Below, in pieces: positions 1 through 11,100 of a stretch of 64,000 bases of DNA. Each line of letters starts with the position of its first letter. The stretch's first letter is position 1. Source of the stretch: Dipteris shenzhenensis (lineage: Eukaryota; Polypodiophyta; Polypodiopsida; Gleicheniales); the NCBI GenBank assembly GCA_047967505.1, contig CM106539.1; one strand, given 5' to 3'. A program made the translations under genes and the position numbers. Below the pieces are notes generated by a model. That model did not search any database. It was given only the letters and a program-made list of their open reading frames with translations, and was not told the DNA's origin.

Positions 1-3000
1 AGCTAACTCATGAATGTGCTATCTGAATCTCTCCAGAACTCAATTCCAAGACAATAGTTAAGTCCAAGATCTTTCATGTCGAACTCTGCAGATAAGTCTT
101 GTTTTAGTTATCTGATGAAGCTATCCTTGCTTCCTGTCACAATCAGATCATCTACGTACAAAAGTGCAATAGTAATATCTTCTCCTTGAACTTTGTAGTA
201 GAGAGTATGATCTGCATTGGACTTCATGTATCCCAGATCAGCAAAATATTTGTCAATTCTGCTGTACCAACTTCTGGGGGCTTGCTTTAAGCCGTAGAGA
301 CTTTTCTTGAGATAGCAAACCTTGTTCTCTTTTCCTGGTTCAACATAACCGGCTGGTTGTTGCATGTAGACATCCTCGTCTAGATAACCATTGAGAAATG
401 CATTCTTGACATCGAGCTGATACACATTCCATTTACTGAGTGTCGCTAGTGATATCAAGAACCGTATGGAATCCATCTTTGCTACTGGAGCATAAGTCTC
501 ATCATAATCTTGGCCATATTGTTGTGCAAATCCTTTTGCAACTAATGTGGCTTTGTATCTCTGAATACTGCCATCTGGATTGTACTTCACTTTGTATACC
601 CATTTGTTGGCTATGGCCTTCTTTCCTGGTGGAAGGTCGCATAATTCCCAAGTGTTATTTTTATACAAAGCATCCATTTCTTCATTCATAGCAGTTTGCC
701 ATTCTGGCTTATCTACTGCGTCTTCGAAGTACACTGGCTCTTCTGTAGCCATGATGGTAGTCATAAGAGCATAGTTGGTGGTTTCCACCTGAATTGCTTT
801 GCCTTTCTGAGCATATGTCAATCTGGCTGGTGGTCTGCTTTCCCTAGTAGACCGTCTGAGCTGCTGTGGCACTGCTTGGGGTGTTGCTGGCAATTCTTGC
901 TCTTCTTCATCAACCTGTTCTGTAGATGACTCTGAAGTCGATGCTTCTATCTCCTGTGTAGGTGAGGTTTTCCATTCTGATTCCTCATCGAAGATTACAT
1001 CTCTGGAGATAATGACTTTGCGGTTGATGGGATCATACAATTTGTATGCTTTACTTTCTTCACTGTAGCCAACCATGATGCATTTGCGTGACTTCGCATC
1101 CAATTTCCTGCATGATCATCATGTATGTGGGCATATGCTATGCAACCAAATATACGGAGATGCCCAATGCGTGGCTTGTGTCCAGTGAATGCTTCATAAG
1201 GAGTCAAACCTTGTATCGGTTCGGTAGGAAGCCGATTAAGCAAGTAGTTAGCTGTAGCTATTGCTTCTGCCCAATACTGATTCGGAAGATGCTTTTCACT
1301 AAGCATTGCTCGAGCACTATCTGCTAAAGTCCCATTCTTCCTTTCAGCTATTGCATTTTGCTGAGGAGTATCTGCACATGTGAATTATCTTCGAATGCCG
1401 TGAGTTTTGCAAAAGTTCATGAAGGCTGAAGACATGTATTCACCTCCTCTGTCTGATCTCATGACCTTGATCTTTCTGCCTGTTTGGTTTTCTACCATGG
1501 CTTTGAATTCTTGAAATCTGGTAAACACTTCAGATTTCTCTTTCAGAAAGTAGACCCAACAATATCTGCTGTAGTCGTCGATGAAGGTCAAGTAATAAAG
1601 TGAACCATTGATGCTGCGGGTCTGGGCATAACCCCATACATCTGTATGAATTAAATCAAGAATACCTCGTGCACGAGAGGTACTTCTGACAAAGTTGGTT
1701 TGCTTTTGTTTGCCGAAGCAGCATGCTTCACAAACTTTTCCAAGAAACTGTAGCTTCGGAATCCCAAGTGCCATATTTTGATTCCTGAGATCTAACAAGT
1801 ACTTGAAGTTGACATGACCATATCTCTTGTGCCATTTTGCAGATAGTGGCATCTGTTGCATTTGAGCTGACATGGCATGCTTATCTGGTACTGTAGCTAG
1901 CATCCTGTATAAGCGTCCTTCCTTGACACCTTTTGCTACTAGCTGACCTCTTTTGGATTTGTCTCTGATAGTGCATTCATCACCGTCGAAGATGACTTTG
2001 TAGTTGTGTTCCGTCATTTGACCTACTGACAAAAGGTTCTTGCTGAGCTTCGGAACATAGAGCACATCTTTGACTAATCCTTTTGTACCAGTGAAATTGT
2101 TCATAGGGATAACACCTGTCCCTTGAACCAGATTCGGTGTATTATCTACATTCTTTTGACCTTCTAATGGCTTCATTTCTGTGAACCATTCCTGATGATT
2201 TGTCATATGAGATGATGCACCGCTGTCGATGTACCAAGGATCCTGTTCCACTTGGTCGACTTGATAGCTGAAATCCTCTTTAGGATTGAAATCAGTGTCT
2301 AGGTGCATTGTATCAGTCTGATGCAATTCCTCACTTGCAAGAAACATATTGCCATGTTCATTTGCAAAATGACTGTGACTAGAATGTCCACCACGATGAT
2401 TTCCTCTTCCTCGGGAATTCCCTCGATCACTGCTGGATTGACCGCCTTGGTCATACTGCTTCTTGCGGCAATCTCTTTCATAGTGTCCAAACTTGTGACA
2501 ATAGTTACATTGAATGTTTGACACATTGGTGGATGCATTCCCTCGTCCTTGGAATCTTCCTCGGTTGGAATGATTTCCTCTTTTTTGCTGATTTTGATGT
2601 TGCTGAGGATGCTGCTGATGCTGATGCTGATTCTGACTTTGATTTTGTTGATGATGATGACCACTTTTTTGATATGATCTACCTCTGTTTCTGCCTTTGC
2701 CTCTGCTTCTGTCTGAAGCGGTGAATGCCTGATCATTAGAATGACCTTTACGTGCTTGAATGGCCTGAGTCCTGAGTTCTTCACCAAGTAGAACTGACTG
2801 AAGTTCTTCAAGTGTTGGAATTTGCCGTTGGATGGCAATACTCTGGACCAGATTCTCATATCCTTCTCCTAGTCCATTCAGGATTACTTGCACCATTTTT
2901 GCGGGATTCATAGTCTCTCCTGCTGCTGCAAGTTGATTGTTGTAGTCTTTGATGCGGAGTACATAAGCATGACCGGTTTCATTGCTATTGCGGAAACTCT

Positions 3001-3448
3001 GGTTGATCTGGTTTCTCAGGGTGAGAATCCTGGATGTGTTCTTGGACTCGTAGAGAGCTGCGAACATATCCCATGCTTCTTTTGATGTCTTAACTGTGTT
3101 GAGCTGTCCTAGCATGACATCTTGCACATTCTGCTTGATCAGGTGATAGGCATACTTGTCTTTCTTATCCCATTCTGCTTGAGCTCGGGCAATGGCAGGA
3201 TCTGCTACTGGTGTGGAAACTGTTTGTGTAGATGTAGATCCCGATGTAGATCCCGTTGCTGGTGTTGTGACAACAGATGGAGTAGAGCTACTGGTGGCTG
3301 GATCGGCCAATGGTCTAGGTATGGATCCATCGACATACTCCCATTTGTCCTAAAGCACAAGAATGGTCTCCATTCGGTATTTCCATGTACCGTAATTGGA
3401 GTTGTCTAACTTAGCAGATGCCTCCAGATTGAGGTTGCTAGTCGACAT
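1..3448 (-). pseudogene. Ty1/copia gag-pol polyprotein, broken, 3' end outside the window
   Basis: This is a copia polyprotein remnant. The natural start is the ATG at 3446-3448, because the gag N-terminus typical of copia (LDNSNYGTWKYRME) reads from there. Visible in order are the gag helical region, a CCHC knuckle (CNYCHKFGHYERDC, 2468-2509), the protease motif DSGASSHM, the GAG-pre-integrase HHCC region, the integrase core (HTDVWG, RSDRGGEY), and a reverse transcriptase with YVDDLIV (YVDD at 147-158). In-frame stops lie at 3350-3352 (TAG), 1385-1387 (TAA), 108-110 (TAA) and 3-5 (TAG). A one-base deletion near 1111-1113 moves the frame between integrase and RT; the related copy at 34951-35493 has the extra C there. 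All four stops fit Gln codons changed C to T. The RNase H and 3' LTR would lie to the left of the window. It cannot make a full polyprotein. Confidence 0.95.
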
Positions 3449-4250
3449 GGTGCAAACAATGTACTCAAAAATGTCCTGAAAAACTCTGTATGAATCAACT
3501 GCAAATACACTGAAGATGCCAAGTGAAATCTTTGTACCGTCGGTGAAGATAGAACTGCTGTATATAAGATCTGATCTGTGTTACAAGGCTTGTGGCAATG
3601 ATGCTGGGAATAGCCAAGAGGCTTTACAAGGCTGAAAAAATGATGTGCACGATGCCGTGAGATAGCCAAATAGGCTTTACAATGGTGGCATGTGTGTGTG
3701 AAATCAAGTGCTATCTACCCACTGAATCAATCTGCAATGCCTCTGAACTCTGAAGTCTGCTCACTGAACTGATGAACGTAAGGTTTCAGGTAATGTAATG
3801 ATGTGAAATCGGATGTGAGCGTATGGACTAGCTCCGAGTAGGTACTAGTCGGGAATTTCGGGCATGGCTTAGATTGGCAACTTGGGGAATTCAAAGCGTC
3901 CCCTCTATGGCGATCTAGTCTACTCTGATCTAGATCTAAACCAACCGTCGATCGATGAAAGAGCAGCAAATAATTCCTTTTCCTTTGTTCTTTTTAAGTG
4001 CTGGGTCAGATGCGTCGATGTAGAGGCAAATGAGCATGAAGGAAGTGGTTTTGTCAGCGAGGCTCAAATGTGAGTGTAACTTGCGCCGAAATGTGCGCGT
4101 GATGTAACGAGCACGTAGAGCACGAAAAATCGAGCGACTTTCCTTTTTGGAGCACCCTCAAATTCTTCCTGGATCAAGAGATATGACTTGATCTAGGTGG
4201 AGGGGCAAAAGGAGTGCAAATGGTGCTCAATGATGATGTGTCACTGTGAG

Positions 4251-4645
4251 TCACATGCAGTGATGATGTGGCACTGTGCTTAGCAAGAGGTGTGCCAGTG
4301 AAGCTCTGTGCTGAGGTGGCAGGAGTGTGCACATGCAGTGTGTGCACAGTGTGCCTGGCAAGGGACTGTGCCTGCAGAGGGTCAGTGCTGACTGGACTGC
4401 TGAGGTGGCACAGATGATGTCAGCAGGGTGACGTGGCACTGATGACGTGGCACTGATGACGTGGCCTGATGACGTGGCAGATGACGTGGCAGTGTTGATG
4501 TGGTAGATGATGTGGCAGTGCTGACGTGGCAGTGCTGACGTGGCAGATGACGTGGCAGTGCTGACGTGGCAGATGATGTGGTAGTGCTGACGTGGCTGAT
4601 GATGTGGCAGTGCTGACGTGGCTGATGACATGGCAGTGAAGATGA
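4251..4645. repeat. GACGTGGCA-type minisatellite
   Basis: Short imperfect units of 12 to 18 bp built on TGACGTGGCA or TGATGTGGCA, often followed by GTGCTGA, run through this stretch. About ten keep the exact GACGTGGC core. The core holds ACGT, the centre of plant bZIP-binding sites. The overlapping reading frames rich in His, Ala and Ser are by-products of the repeat. Confidence 0.85.
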
Positions 4646-4654
4646 TGTGGCAAA

Positions 4655-4738
4655 TGGATAAGTGCCACGTGTCAGTTGATTGACCACACCTCTATGTGGT
4701 GACCCTTGTGATAGGGTGAGTGGATAAGTGCCACGTGT
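4655..4738. promoter_or_regulatory. Duplicated G-box-containing segment
   Basis: The motif GATAAGTGCCACGTGTC occurs twice, about 65 bp apart, each copy centred on the palindromic G-box CACGTG. G-boxes are bound by plant bZIP and bHLH factors. They follow directly on the GACGTGGC repeats. A regulatory role is inferred only. Confidence 0.35.
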
Positions 4739-4754
4739 CGTAAGGACGACGATC

Positions 4755-4791
4755 GGAATCTTTGAGATTCTGACGGAATCTCAAAGATTCC
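4755..4791. repeat. Perfect hairpin, 16-bp arms
   Basis: The arm GGAATCTTTGAGATTC (4755-4770) is followed by a 5-base loop and its exact reverse complement (4776-4791). It lies in the copia leader, so it would fold in the element RNA. Confidence 0.85.
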
Positions 4792-5098
4792 GTCTTCTTC
4801 TTCGATGGAGCCGTCAATGGAGCTGGGTTGAAGGAGCCGCCGTTCGAGGCGTAAGGCTAGCTGTAAGGTCGTAGGAGGACAGACGTTCGTAGGTTGGAGG
4901 TCGCCTTTGCCGTAGAGCTGCTGAGGTCGATTGAAGCCGTTCGGTCGGTTGTAGGGCTTGTTGTTGATGGCACAGATGCGGGGATGCTCGCGGGTGCCAA
5001 GAGCTGACGATAAGCCGTTTGGAGGCAGAGCTGCTCTTGTGCGGGCTTTAATCCCGCCGGTGTTACTGCACCGACGAACTCCAATCTAAGATCGGAGA

Positions 5099-5620
5099 TG
5101 GCATATCAGCTTCAAGCTGTTGAGACAGAGCGAAATGCGTTGCAAGAGCAGCTTCCTCAAGCGCTTGTTGGCGCAGCTTCTTCTGCTCGTATCGTGGACA
5201 AGCAGGAGCGCTCGGATCGTTTCTCATAGCTTGACGCACCCTAAGCAGAGTAAGAGGCCTGAAAGGAGAGGTGGAATCTCAGAAGAGCACGTACCAGTGC
5301 GAACTTTTGCAGCAAAGACGAGAGCTGCAACCCGTGTGGCGGCGCCTTTGAGGCTTGGAGCGAAGGAGCGCTTGCAGGCACGGTTGGCGCTTCAGCTCGT
5401 TAATTGAGCGACTGGATGTGAGGCGTTGTCTGGAGCAGAAGCTTGGAGGTCTACAGGATTGGAGTTTGCTGGAGGAGCCCGTCGGCGCTGGTGGAAAGCC
5501 TCCCTTGAGGCTGTTTCATGCGATCGCTCTGCTGTCGATGGAGAGGTTTTGGCGCTGGGGCTGCGAATCGGCGCTGTGGAGGCTTTGGAGGTTGGCCGTT
5601 GCTAGCATAGGAGCTCACTA
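5099..5620 (+). pseudogene. Possible decayed coiled-coil coding fragment
   Basis: On the plus strand, opposite to the retroelement, the ATG at 5099 opens a frame with heptad-like composition (LQAVETERNALQEQL). After stops and frame changes, further coil-like text follows (GEVESQ, ELLQQRRELQ). It could be part of a host gene captured by the leader. The composition is GC-richer than the surroundings. No family is recognised, and chance composition is a real alternative. Confidence 0.22.
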
Positions 5621-6178
5621 ATGAAGGTTCTCCAAGAGCCTTTGAAGTTGCAGGTGCCGTGTAGAAGGCTATGGGAGCCTGTTGGTTGAAGCTTGCCGTG
5701 CCATCTCTCCGAACTACGACTCTATGCCACCTCCTGCAACAACAGCTATGTCGTCTACTCAAAATGGAGGCCCCGATCAAATCGGTCGTTGCAACCCTCA
5801 GCCGTTGCGTCTCGTGGAGATTTGGCTCGTTGAACTCTTTCTCTTCTCTCTTCGAAGAGAGATCTCACTAAAGCTTTACTTGTTCTTTGCAGAGATAAGA
5901 CTCCCTATCTTTCCTTTCTTACTCCAAGTACAAAGGAAGCAGAACACTCTCTCTCACCGTAGATCTCTCAATCTCTCAAGAATAGAATTCTCTCGCAGAA
6001 GAACAAAAATCTTTCACAAACTCTTGAAGGAGATGAACGGAAATATCTCACCAAATGGACGGAATTTTCTCTCAACGGAAGTGAAGGGAAGGATCTCACA
6101 ATCACTCAAGAGGACTCTCAATCTCACAATCTCTCTCACACTCTCAAGAAACTCAATGTCTCAGCGGAAGACAAGGGA

Positions 6179-6190
6179 GCTCTGATACCA
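6179..6190 (-). other. Copia primer-binding site (tRNA-iMet type)
   Basis: The minus strand reads TGGTATCAGAGC directly after the LTR. This is the standard plant copia PBS, complementary to the 3' end of initiator methionine tRNA. Confidence 0.9.
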
Positions 6191-6447
6191 TGACAAAATA
6201 TGAAGAGGGGAGAGGAGAAGAGTGGAGATGAGGAGAGAGGGCACAGCTAGAGAGCACACCACAAATGACTAACTGTACACTAGAATTAGTTGAAAAAATA
6301 GAATATATACAAACCCTTTTAGGGTTAGGGTTAGGGGATCTAACCCTTTCCTTTATAGCACTCTATAAGGTTAGTGCTATGCACATATGATCACGTGATG
6401 GTGCTATGCACACATGATCACATGATGTTGAGCGTGAACTCTCAACA
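6191..6447 (-). repeat. Copia 5' LTR
   Basis: On the minus strand this 257-bp segment begins TGTTGAGAGTTCACGC and ends TTTTGTCA, so it has TG...CA ends, and it abuts the PBS. It contains telomere-like CCCTAA units and a pyrimidine-rich end. Its partner LTR would lie outside the window, so age and target duplication cannot be read. Confidence 0.85.
6351..6357 (-). promoter_or_regulatory. TATA box in copia LTR
   Basis: The minus strand reads CTATAAAGG mid-LTR, at a suitable place for the U3/R promoter. A second AT-rich candidate lies near 6300-6310. Confidence 0.5.
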
Positions 6448-7005
6448 CCCCAACCTGTTGCTTGAGCAATAGGTTGGAGGATATATCCAATCTATTTCAC
6501 AAGTCAAGAATTTTCTTAATTTGTGCAACAGGTTGGATTGAGCAACAGGTTGGGGATATATCCAACCTCTTGCACAAATCAAGAAAATTCTTTGATTTGT
6601 GCAACAAATTGGATATACCTCCCAATCTGTTGTAAGAGGTTGGGAGTGCACCCCCAACCTGTTGCTTGAGCAACAGGTTGGGGGATCATAAACATGTTGC
6701 ACAAATCAATAATTTTTTTGATTTGTGCAACAGATTGGATATATTCTCCAACTGGTTGCTCAAGCAATAGGTTGGCGGATATATACAACTTGTTCTACAA
6801 GTCAAGAATTTTCTTGATTTGTGCAACAGGTTGATATACCCCCCAATCTGTTACTCAATATATCCAACCTATTTCACAAGTCAAGAATTTTCTTGATTTG
6901 TGCAACAGGTTGGATATATCTCCCAACCTGTTGCACAAATTAAGAAAATTCTTGACTTGTGGAACATGTTGGATATATCCCCCAACCGTATATCCAATCT
7001 GTTGC
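6448..7005. repeat. Palindrome-module repeat array, left part
   Basis: The array is built from three recurring palindromic modules: CAACCTGTTGC joined by TTGA or TCAA to GCAACAGGTTG, GGATATATCC, and AAATCAAGAATTTTCTTGATTT-like arms. It is continuous with 22064-22905; the gypsy element was inserted inside it. No gene is present. Confidence 0.88.
7001..7005. repeat. Target-site duplication GTTGC, left
   Basis: GTTGC directly precedes the TGTTGGCTC terminus and is repeated at 22059-22063 after the other terminus. Confidence 0.95.
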
Positions 7006-7508
7006 TGTTGGCTCTTTCCTACCGCTTTCGTAGGAAGAGCTGGGTATTCTATGTTGCAGGGTTCCGAGGCTTTGTGTCACCTACAGAGATATTGGAATTG
7101 TCGTTGTAGTATATATGTAGCTTAGGACCTCGAGTCGTGTTCCGGTGAGAGACGTAGGCTTAAGTGTGGTGAGTAAACATAATGCAAGCATGTGTAAAAG
7201 GCACGTAAACCATTGTTGTTGGGGTAATGAAGGCTTTCGCCTTCATTGGGGGTTGTAGGGTTTAGGAGGAGTTTAAGGGTTCAGAAGGAGGTTCCAGGGT
7301 TTAGAAAGAGTTCAAGGGTTCGAAAGAGTTTCAGGGTTCAGAAGGAGGTTCCAAGGTTTAGAAGGAGTTCAGGGTTAGGAGGAGGATCCAAGGTTCAGAG
7401 TAGAGTACATGGTGGAGAACTCGTCTCCCTCGTAGATCATTGAGTTTAAGGGTTTAGGAAAGCATAGGAGTGGGAGAGGAAGAAGGTGTAAGAGCATGGG
7501 TGAAGTAA

Positions 7509-7660
7509 GAGAGAGAGGAGGAAGGAGGAGGAGGGAAGAGGAGGAGGGAGAGGGAGGAGAGAGGAGGAGGAGGAGGAGGGAGGAGGAGGAGGAGGAGGAG
7601 GAGGGAGGAGGAGGAGGAGGAGTAGGAGGGAGAAGGGAGGAGGAGAGGGAGAGGATGGGT
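7509..7660. repeat. (AGG)n microsatellite in 3' LTR
   Basis: This is a purine-only run based on AGG and GGA, with a different length from the copy at 21469-21620. The Pro- and Ser-rich reading frames over it are compositional artefacts. Confidence 0.9.
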
Positions 7661-7851
7661 TGCAGGGTTGGAGGAGAGGGGAGAAGGGTTGCAAGGTTAG
7701 GACATGCTTTTGGACGTGCAGTGCAAGGAAGCATGGACACTTGAGACAAATGCTTGGAATACCAATGTAGACTCAACACAATGCCCCAAGAGTGTGGGCT
7801 TCATTCCATTATGGGGTATTTATACAAGTTGGAGAGCTTCCCTCTCTGCAT

Positions 7852-8075
7852 GTAACACAAAGTCGTATCACAAAGTTGTAACACAAAGTTGTGTCACAAA
7901 GTCGTAACACATTCTCTCTCTTCATGTAGAAGATGTTACACAAAGTTGTTACATAAAGTTGTTACACAAAGTCGTAACATAAACTTGTAACACAAACTTG
8001 CAACACAAAGTTGTTACACAAAGTCGTAACATAAAGTTGTGTCTAGAAGTTGTAACACAAAGTTGTAACACCTTC
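7852..8075. repeat. TTGTAACACAAAG-type short repeats in U3
   Basis: Units near 13 bp (GTTGTAACACAAA, with GTCGTAACAC and GTTACACAAA variants) repeat over a dozen times. In the element's own orientation they lie upstream of the TATA box, where LTR enhancers sit. The other LTR has the same block (21812-22020), one segment shorter. Confidence 0.8.
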
Positions 8076-8112
8076 TCTTTCTTCATAAGTTCATGTTGGC
8101 ACAGAGTCAACA

Positions 8113-8124
8113 TACCCCCGGATC
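8113..8124 (-). other. Probable polypurine tract
   Basis: The minus strand reads GGATCCGGGGGTA up to the 3' LTR. Its position is right for plus-strand priming, but the tract is short and imperfect. Confidence 0.45.
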
Positions 8125-8146
8125 CATTTTATTACCCGTCCTCGGG

Positions 8147-11100
8147 TTATGGCTTATTGCGATCACGTACCTGGGTTGCCATGTTTTTAGTCCAGTGGCT
8201 GTGGAACTTGTGTCGTGCCAGACGGTCCTGCTGTAGAGCCTTAGCACCATACAATTTTTGCGCAGTTTCCAGGTAGCCTGTATCCACCATTTGCTCGAAC
8301 AGAGATATGTGGCGTGCCTCCAAGAAGATCACTCTTTGGTATAGTCTGCTTGTAAATCTGAGCATCAATCCGTTCATTGGGATTAAAGCTGAGTGGAGGC
8401 AAATGGGAATCAAGGTAACATGGGACTTCCAGAATTAATGCTAATGTTTTGCAGAATATGGCACTTTGGCAAAGGAAGCGATCAATGTTGCCGCGCATTG
8501 TTTGTTCATGCTGCTGAAGTGCTCGGATCATGGCGCCTTGGATAGTCCATTCTACACCAGAGTAGGATTCGATCATTGGCCAATTAATAACTCGATCTTC
8601 AGCCAAAGTGTGTATGTTGGCTTCCCATCTTTTACGCCGTGGAACTGCATAGAACTTGGGATGGGTTCTGAGACATGGAGGTGCCCGTAAGTACTCCTTT
8701 AAGAAGCTTACATCAAAGAGCTTGGGACGGCGCCAATCAGGTTGTGGATCCAATTTGCTAATCCAAGCTTCACTTATTTGGTGCTGACGAAGATTGGTAG
8801 GAAAGTTACCCAGGGTCCATCCACCGCGAGTTTTCATATCAGGATATTTGCTCCAAAATTCCTTGATGGGGTTACTGGGAAGTGGTATCTCATCAAAATC
8901 ATACTCATCATTGGAACTTGGCATGGGTGTATGAATTGGATTATCCGGATCCTGATATTCAAAATCAAATACTGCATCATTTTCTGCTGATGGCAGCACC
9001 AGAAGTGTCGGAGGTGATGACGGGACCGGGAGAGAAGCAGGGGACATGGGGGAGAAATATGGCTGAGTGATAGTGGCGGAAGGGGGAGCAGAGGGGAGGG
9101 GGGGAAGAAATGGGCAAATGGTTTGAGCAGCTTGGTAATCCTCAAGGGTAGGATTAGCAAGGGAGGGGAAAAAGCTAGGTGTGAGGGGCTCGTAAGTTTG
9201 GGACTGTTGGGTGAGTTGAAAATGGTGAGAGGCATGAGCAAAGAGACGATGGAGGGAATAGATGTTAGGATGGAGCTCGGGGAAGGTTAAGAGGGTGGCA
9301 GCAGCAAGGGGAAGTGAGGTTATGATGTTGGCAGAAAGAGTGGTTAGATATGGGAAGTTGGATGTGAGATAGGCCTTGTCATCGTCCGACACTTCTTTTT
9401 GCTGGTGCGATGGGATGATCAGCTGCATGGGTTGGATGTCCGTTATGTCATGCCGTGCAAATAATAGGGATGGCCTTTGCAGCAACGGCAACAAACCTGC
9501 AATAACCCTGAGGGGAGGACTACCCATGAGGCAGGCATATGCAATGAAAGCATCCGTCCTGAGAGTTATAAACCCGGCATGTGTAGACAGGCAGAAGATA
9601 TTCTTCTCATCTTCAGACAAGTCTTGGCAAATTATGCGTAGGGTTTTAATCCCGATGGATCGTTTCCAGTCGATTGTTGGATGAGCAGATATGATCTTGA
9701 GTTGGAGTTGCTTCCATTGGATCAGCACGCGTGCGTGGAGGTGATCTTCCATTTGGAGAGCAGTCACAAGCTCTTCATACACCACGGTTGTGCATTGTAG
9801 TGGGCCGTCATTGGTGTTGTCTTCCAATGCCTCATTGTTATGCACTAGCAATTGGAGTTCAAGCTTGGAGATGGCTATTTTTTGGGAGTGCATCTCATTC
9901 ATCTTTTCTTTGTACTAATGGTAGATGCTTGTGTATGCCTCTTTAAGCTTTTTCATTTGCAAGGTGACCTTTGCCTGTTGAGGGATGTCTTCAGTGGTAT
10001 TGGACCATTGGTCCAAGAACTGGGCTTGTAAAGTGCTGGCCTTTTGAACAGTAGCAAGTTGGTCTTTTAAGAGTCGGCATTCCCTTGTAAGCTCATCAAT
10101 GCTAAAGGCACGTACTGCCAAAGATTGTTGCATGTATTCAAGCTTGTCCTTGCAATCCTGGAGCTCGTCTTCTTTGTGAATGAGAGTGAGTCGAGCTTGT
10201 GCCACTTCCTCTGTTTGTTGCGCATGTGCAGTTGTCAGGGAGTTATAGGAGGTCTGTAGGATTGCCATTGCTTCTACTGCCGCAGTCAGCTGTGTTTGAC
10301 TTTGATGGAGATTGGAGGTCACATCCCTTACGGCCTTCTCTTGAGCTTGGAGAGCCTGGTTCATGCGCACTTCTTCTACCTCCTTCTCATCTATCTGTGC
10401 CCGAAGTGCCTTGACCTCTATGGCGATTGCCTGGAATTGGTCTTCGATTTCTGATGCTGTCTGCCTTTCCAATTCTCTTGCATATGCTTCCTTAGCCAAG
10501 CTAGTGAAGAGTTCTGACTTTTGGATCATTTGGCTAGCTTGATGCTGGAGAATGACAGATGGTGATGAGGTCTGGCGATATTGCTGATACAAGTGGTGCC
10601 CATGTAGCCATCCCGAGGTTTCTGTAGTACTTGGGGGAGGTTGATCCAATGGCATTTCACTCCCTTGTGGACAATAGTCATACTGCTGATCTGGCACGAG
10701 CTCTCCTTGGGGCTCATCGACTGGCATGGCGTCAATGGGTGGTTCGAGTGCTGATGTGGTCGCAAGCTCTGGTGCTGATCGTTCCTCAGGTTCAGGTGCC
10801 AACCTTGTCTCGAGCTCGGGTTGGTGCTGTTGGGGGAGACTTAGTGGTTGCAGTTGTGCACCGAGCTGAAGCATTTCCTGGGGCAATTCTGCAATCCTGC
10901 TTACCAGAATAGGTACTTCTGTGAAGGCATCTGTACTTATCAATGTGATAGCTGGAGCAGTTGATGATGGCTCCCATACTGGTGAGAAGGGTATGTCCAA
11001 CTCCTCAATTGGCTTTGGAGACTGGGGCAGAGTCATTTCTCTTTGTTGTAGTTCTTTTTTGATGATGATAGCCAATAAGTGCGGAATTTTACATTTCTGG

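Larger units (their letters stand above)
3449..6178 (-). other. Long leader between copia PBS and gag
   Basis: About 2.7 kb separates the primer-binding site from the gag ATG, far longer than a usual copia leader. It holds the GACGTGGC minisatellite, two G-box sites, a hairpin and a plus-strand coiled-coil-like stretch, each listed separately. From 3449 to 4250 I see only imperfect short repeats (for example around 3570-3680) and no gene. From about 5870 to 6178 the sequence is rich in CTCTCA-type motifs. Either the element acquired extra sequence here, or a nested insertion has lost its recognisable ends. Confidence 0.6.
7006..8112 (-). repeat. Gypsy 3' LTR
   Basis: It matches 20966-22058 almost throughout. 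It contains a GGA/AGG microsatellite, TTGTAACACAAAG-type repeats in the U3 side, and TATAAATA on the minus strand at 7817-7824. Compared with the other LTR it carries an extra ~14-bp segment in the TTGTAACACAAAG block. Confidence 0.97.

Noticed and set aside
4251-4690. His/Ser/Thr-rich frames of 80-126 codons on the minus strand
   Set aside because: They are by-products of the GACGTGGC minisatellite.
3449-6178. An independent host gene on the plus strand (for example 5682-6185)
   Set aside because: The frame ends at the copia PBS in CTC-rich leader sequence, no domain is recognisable, and neighbouring frames are equally open.
7375-7779. Pro/Ser-rich frames in the gypsy LTRs (also 21406-21738)
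   Set aside because: They come from the AGG microsatellite inside the LTR.
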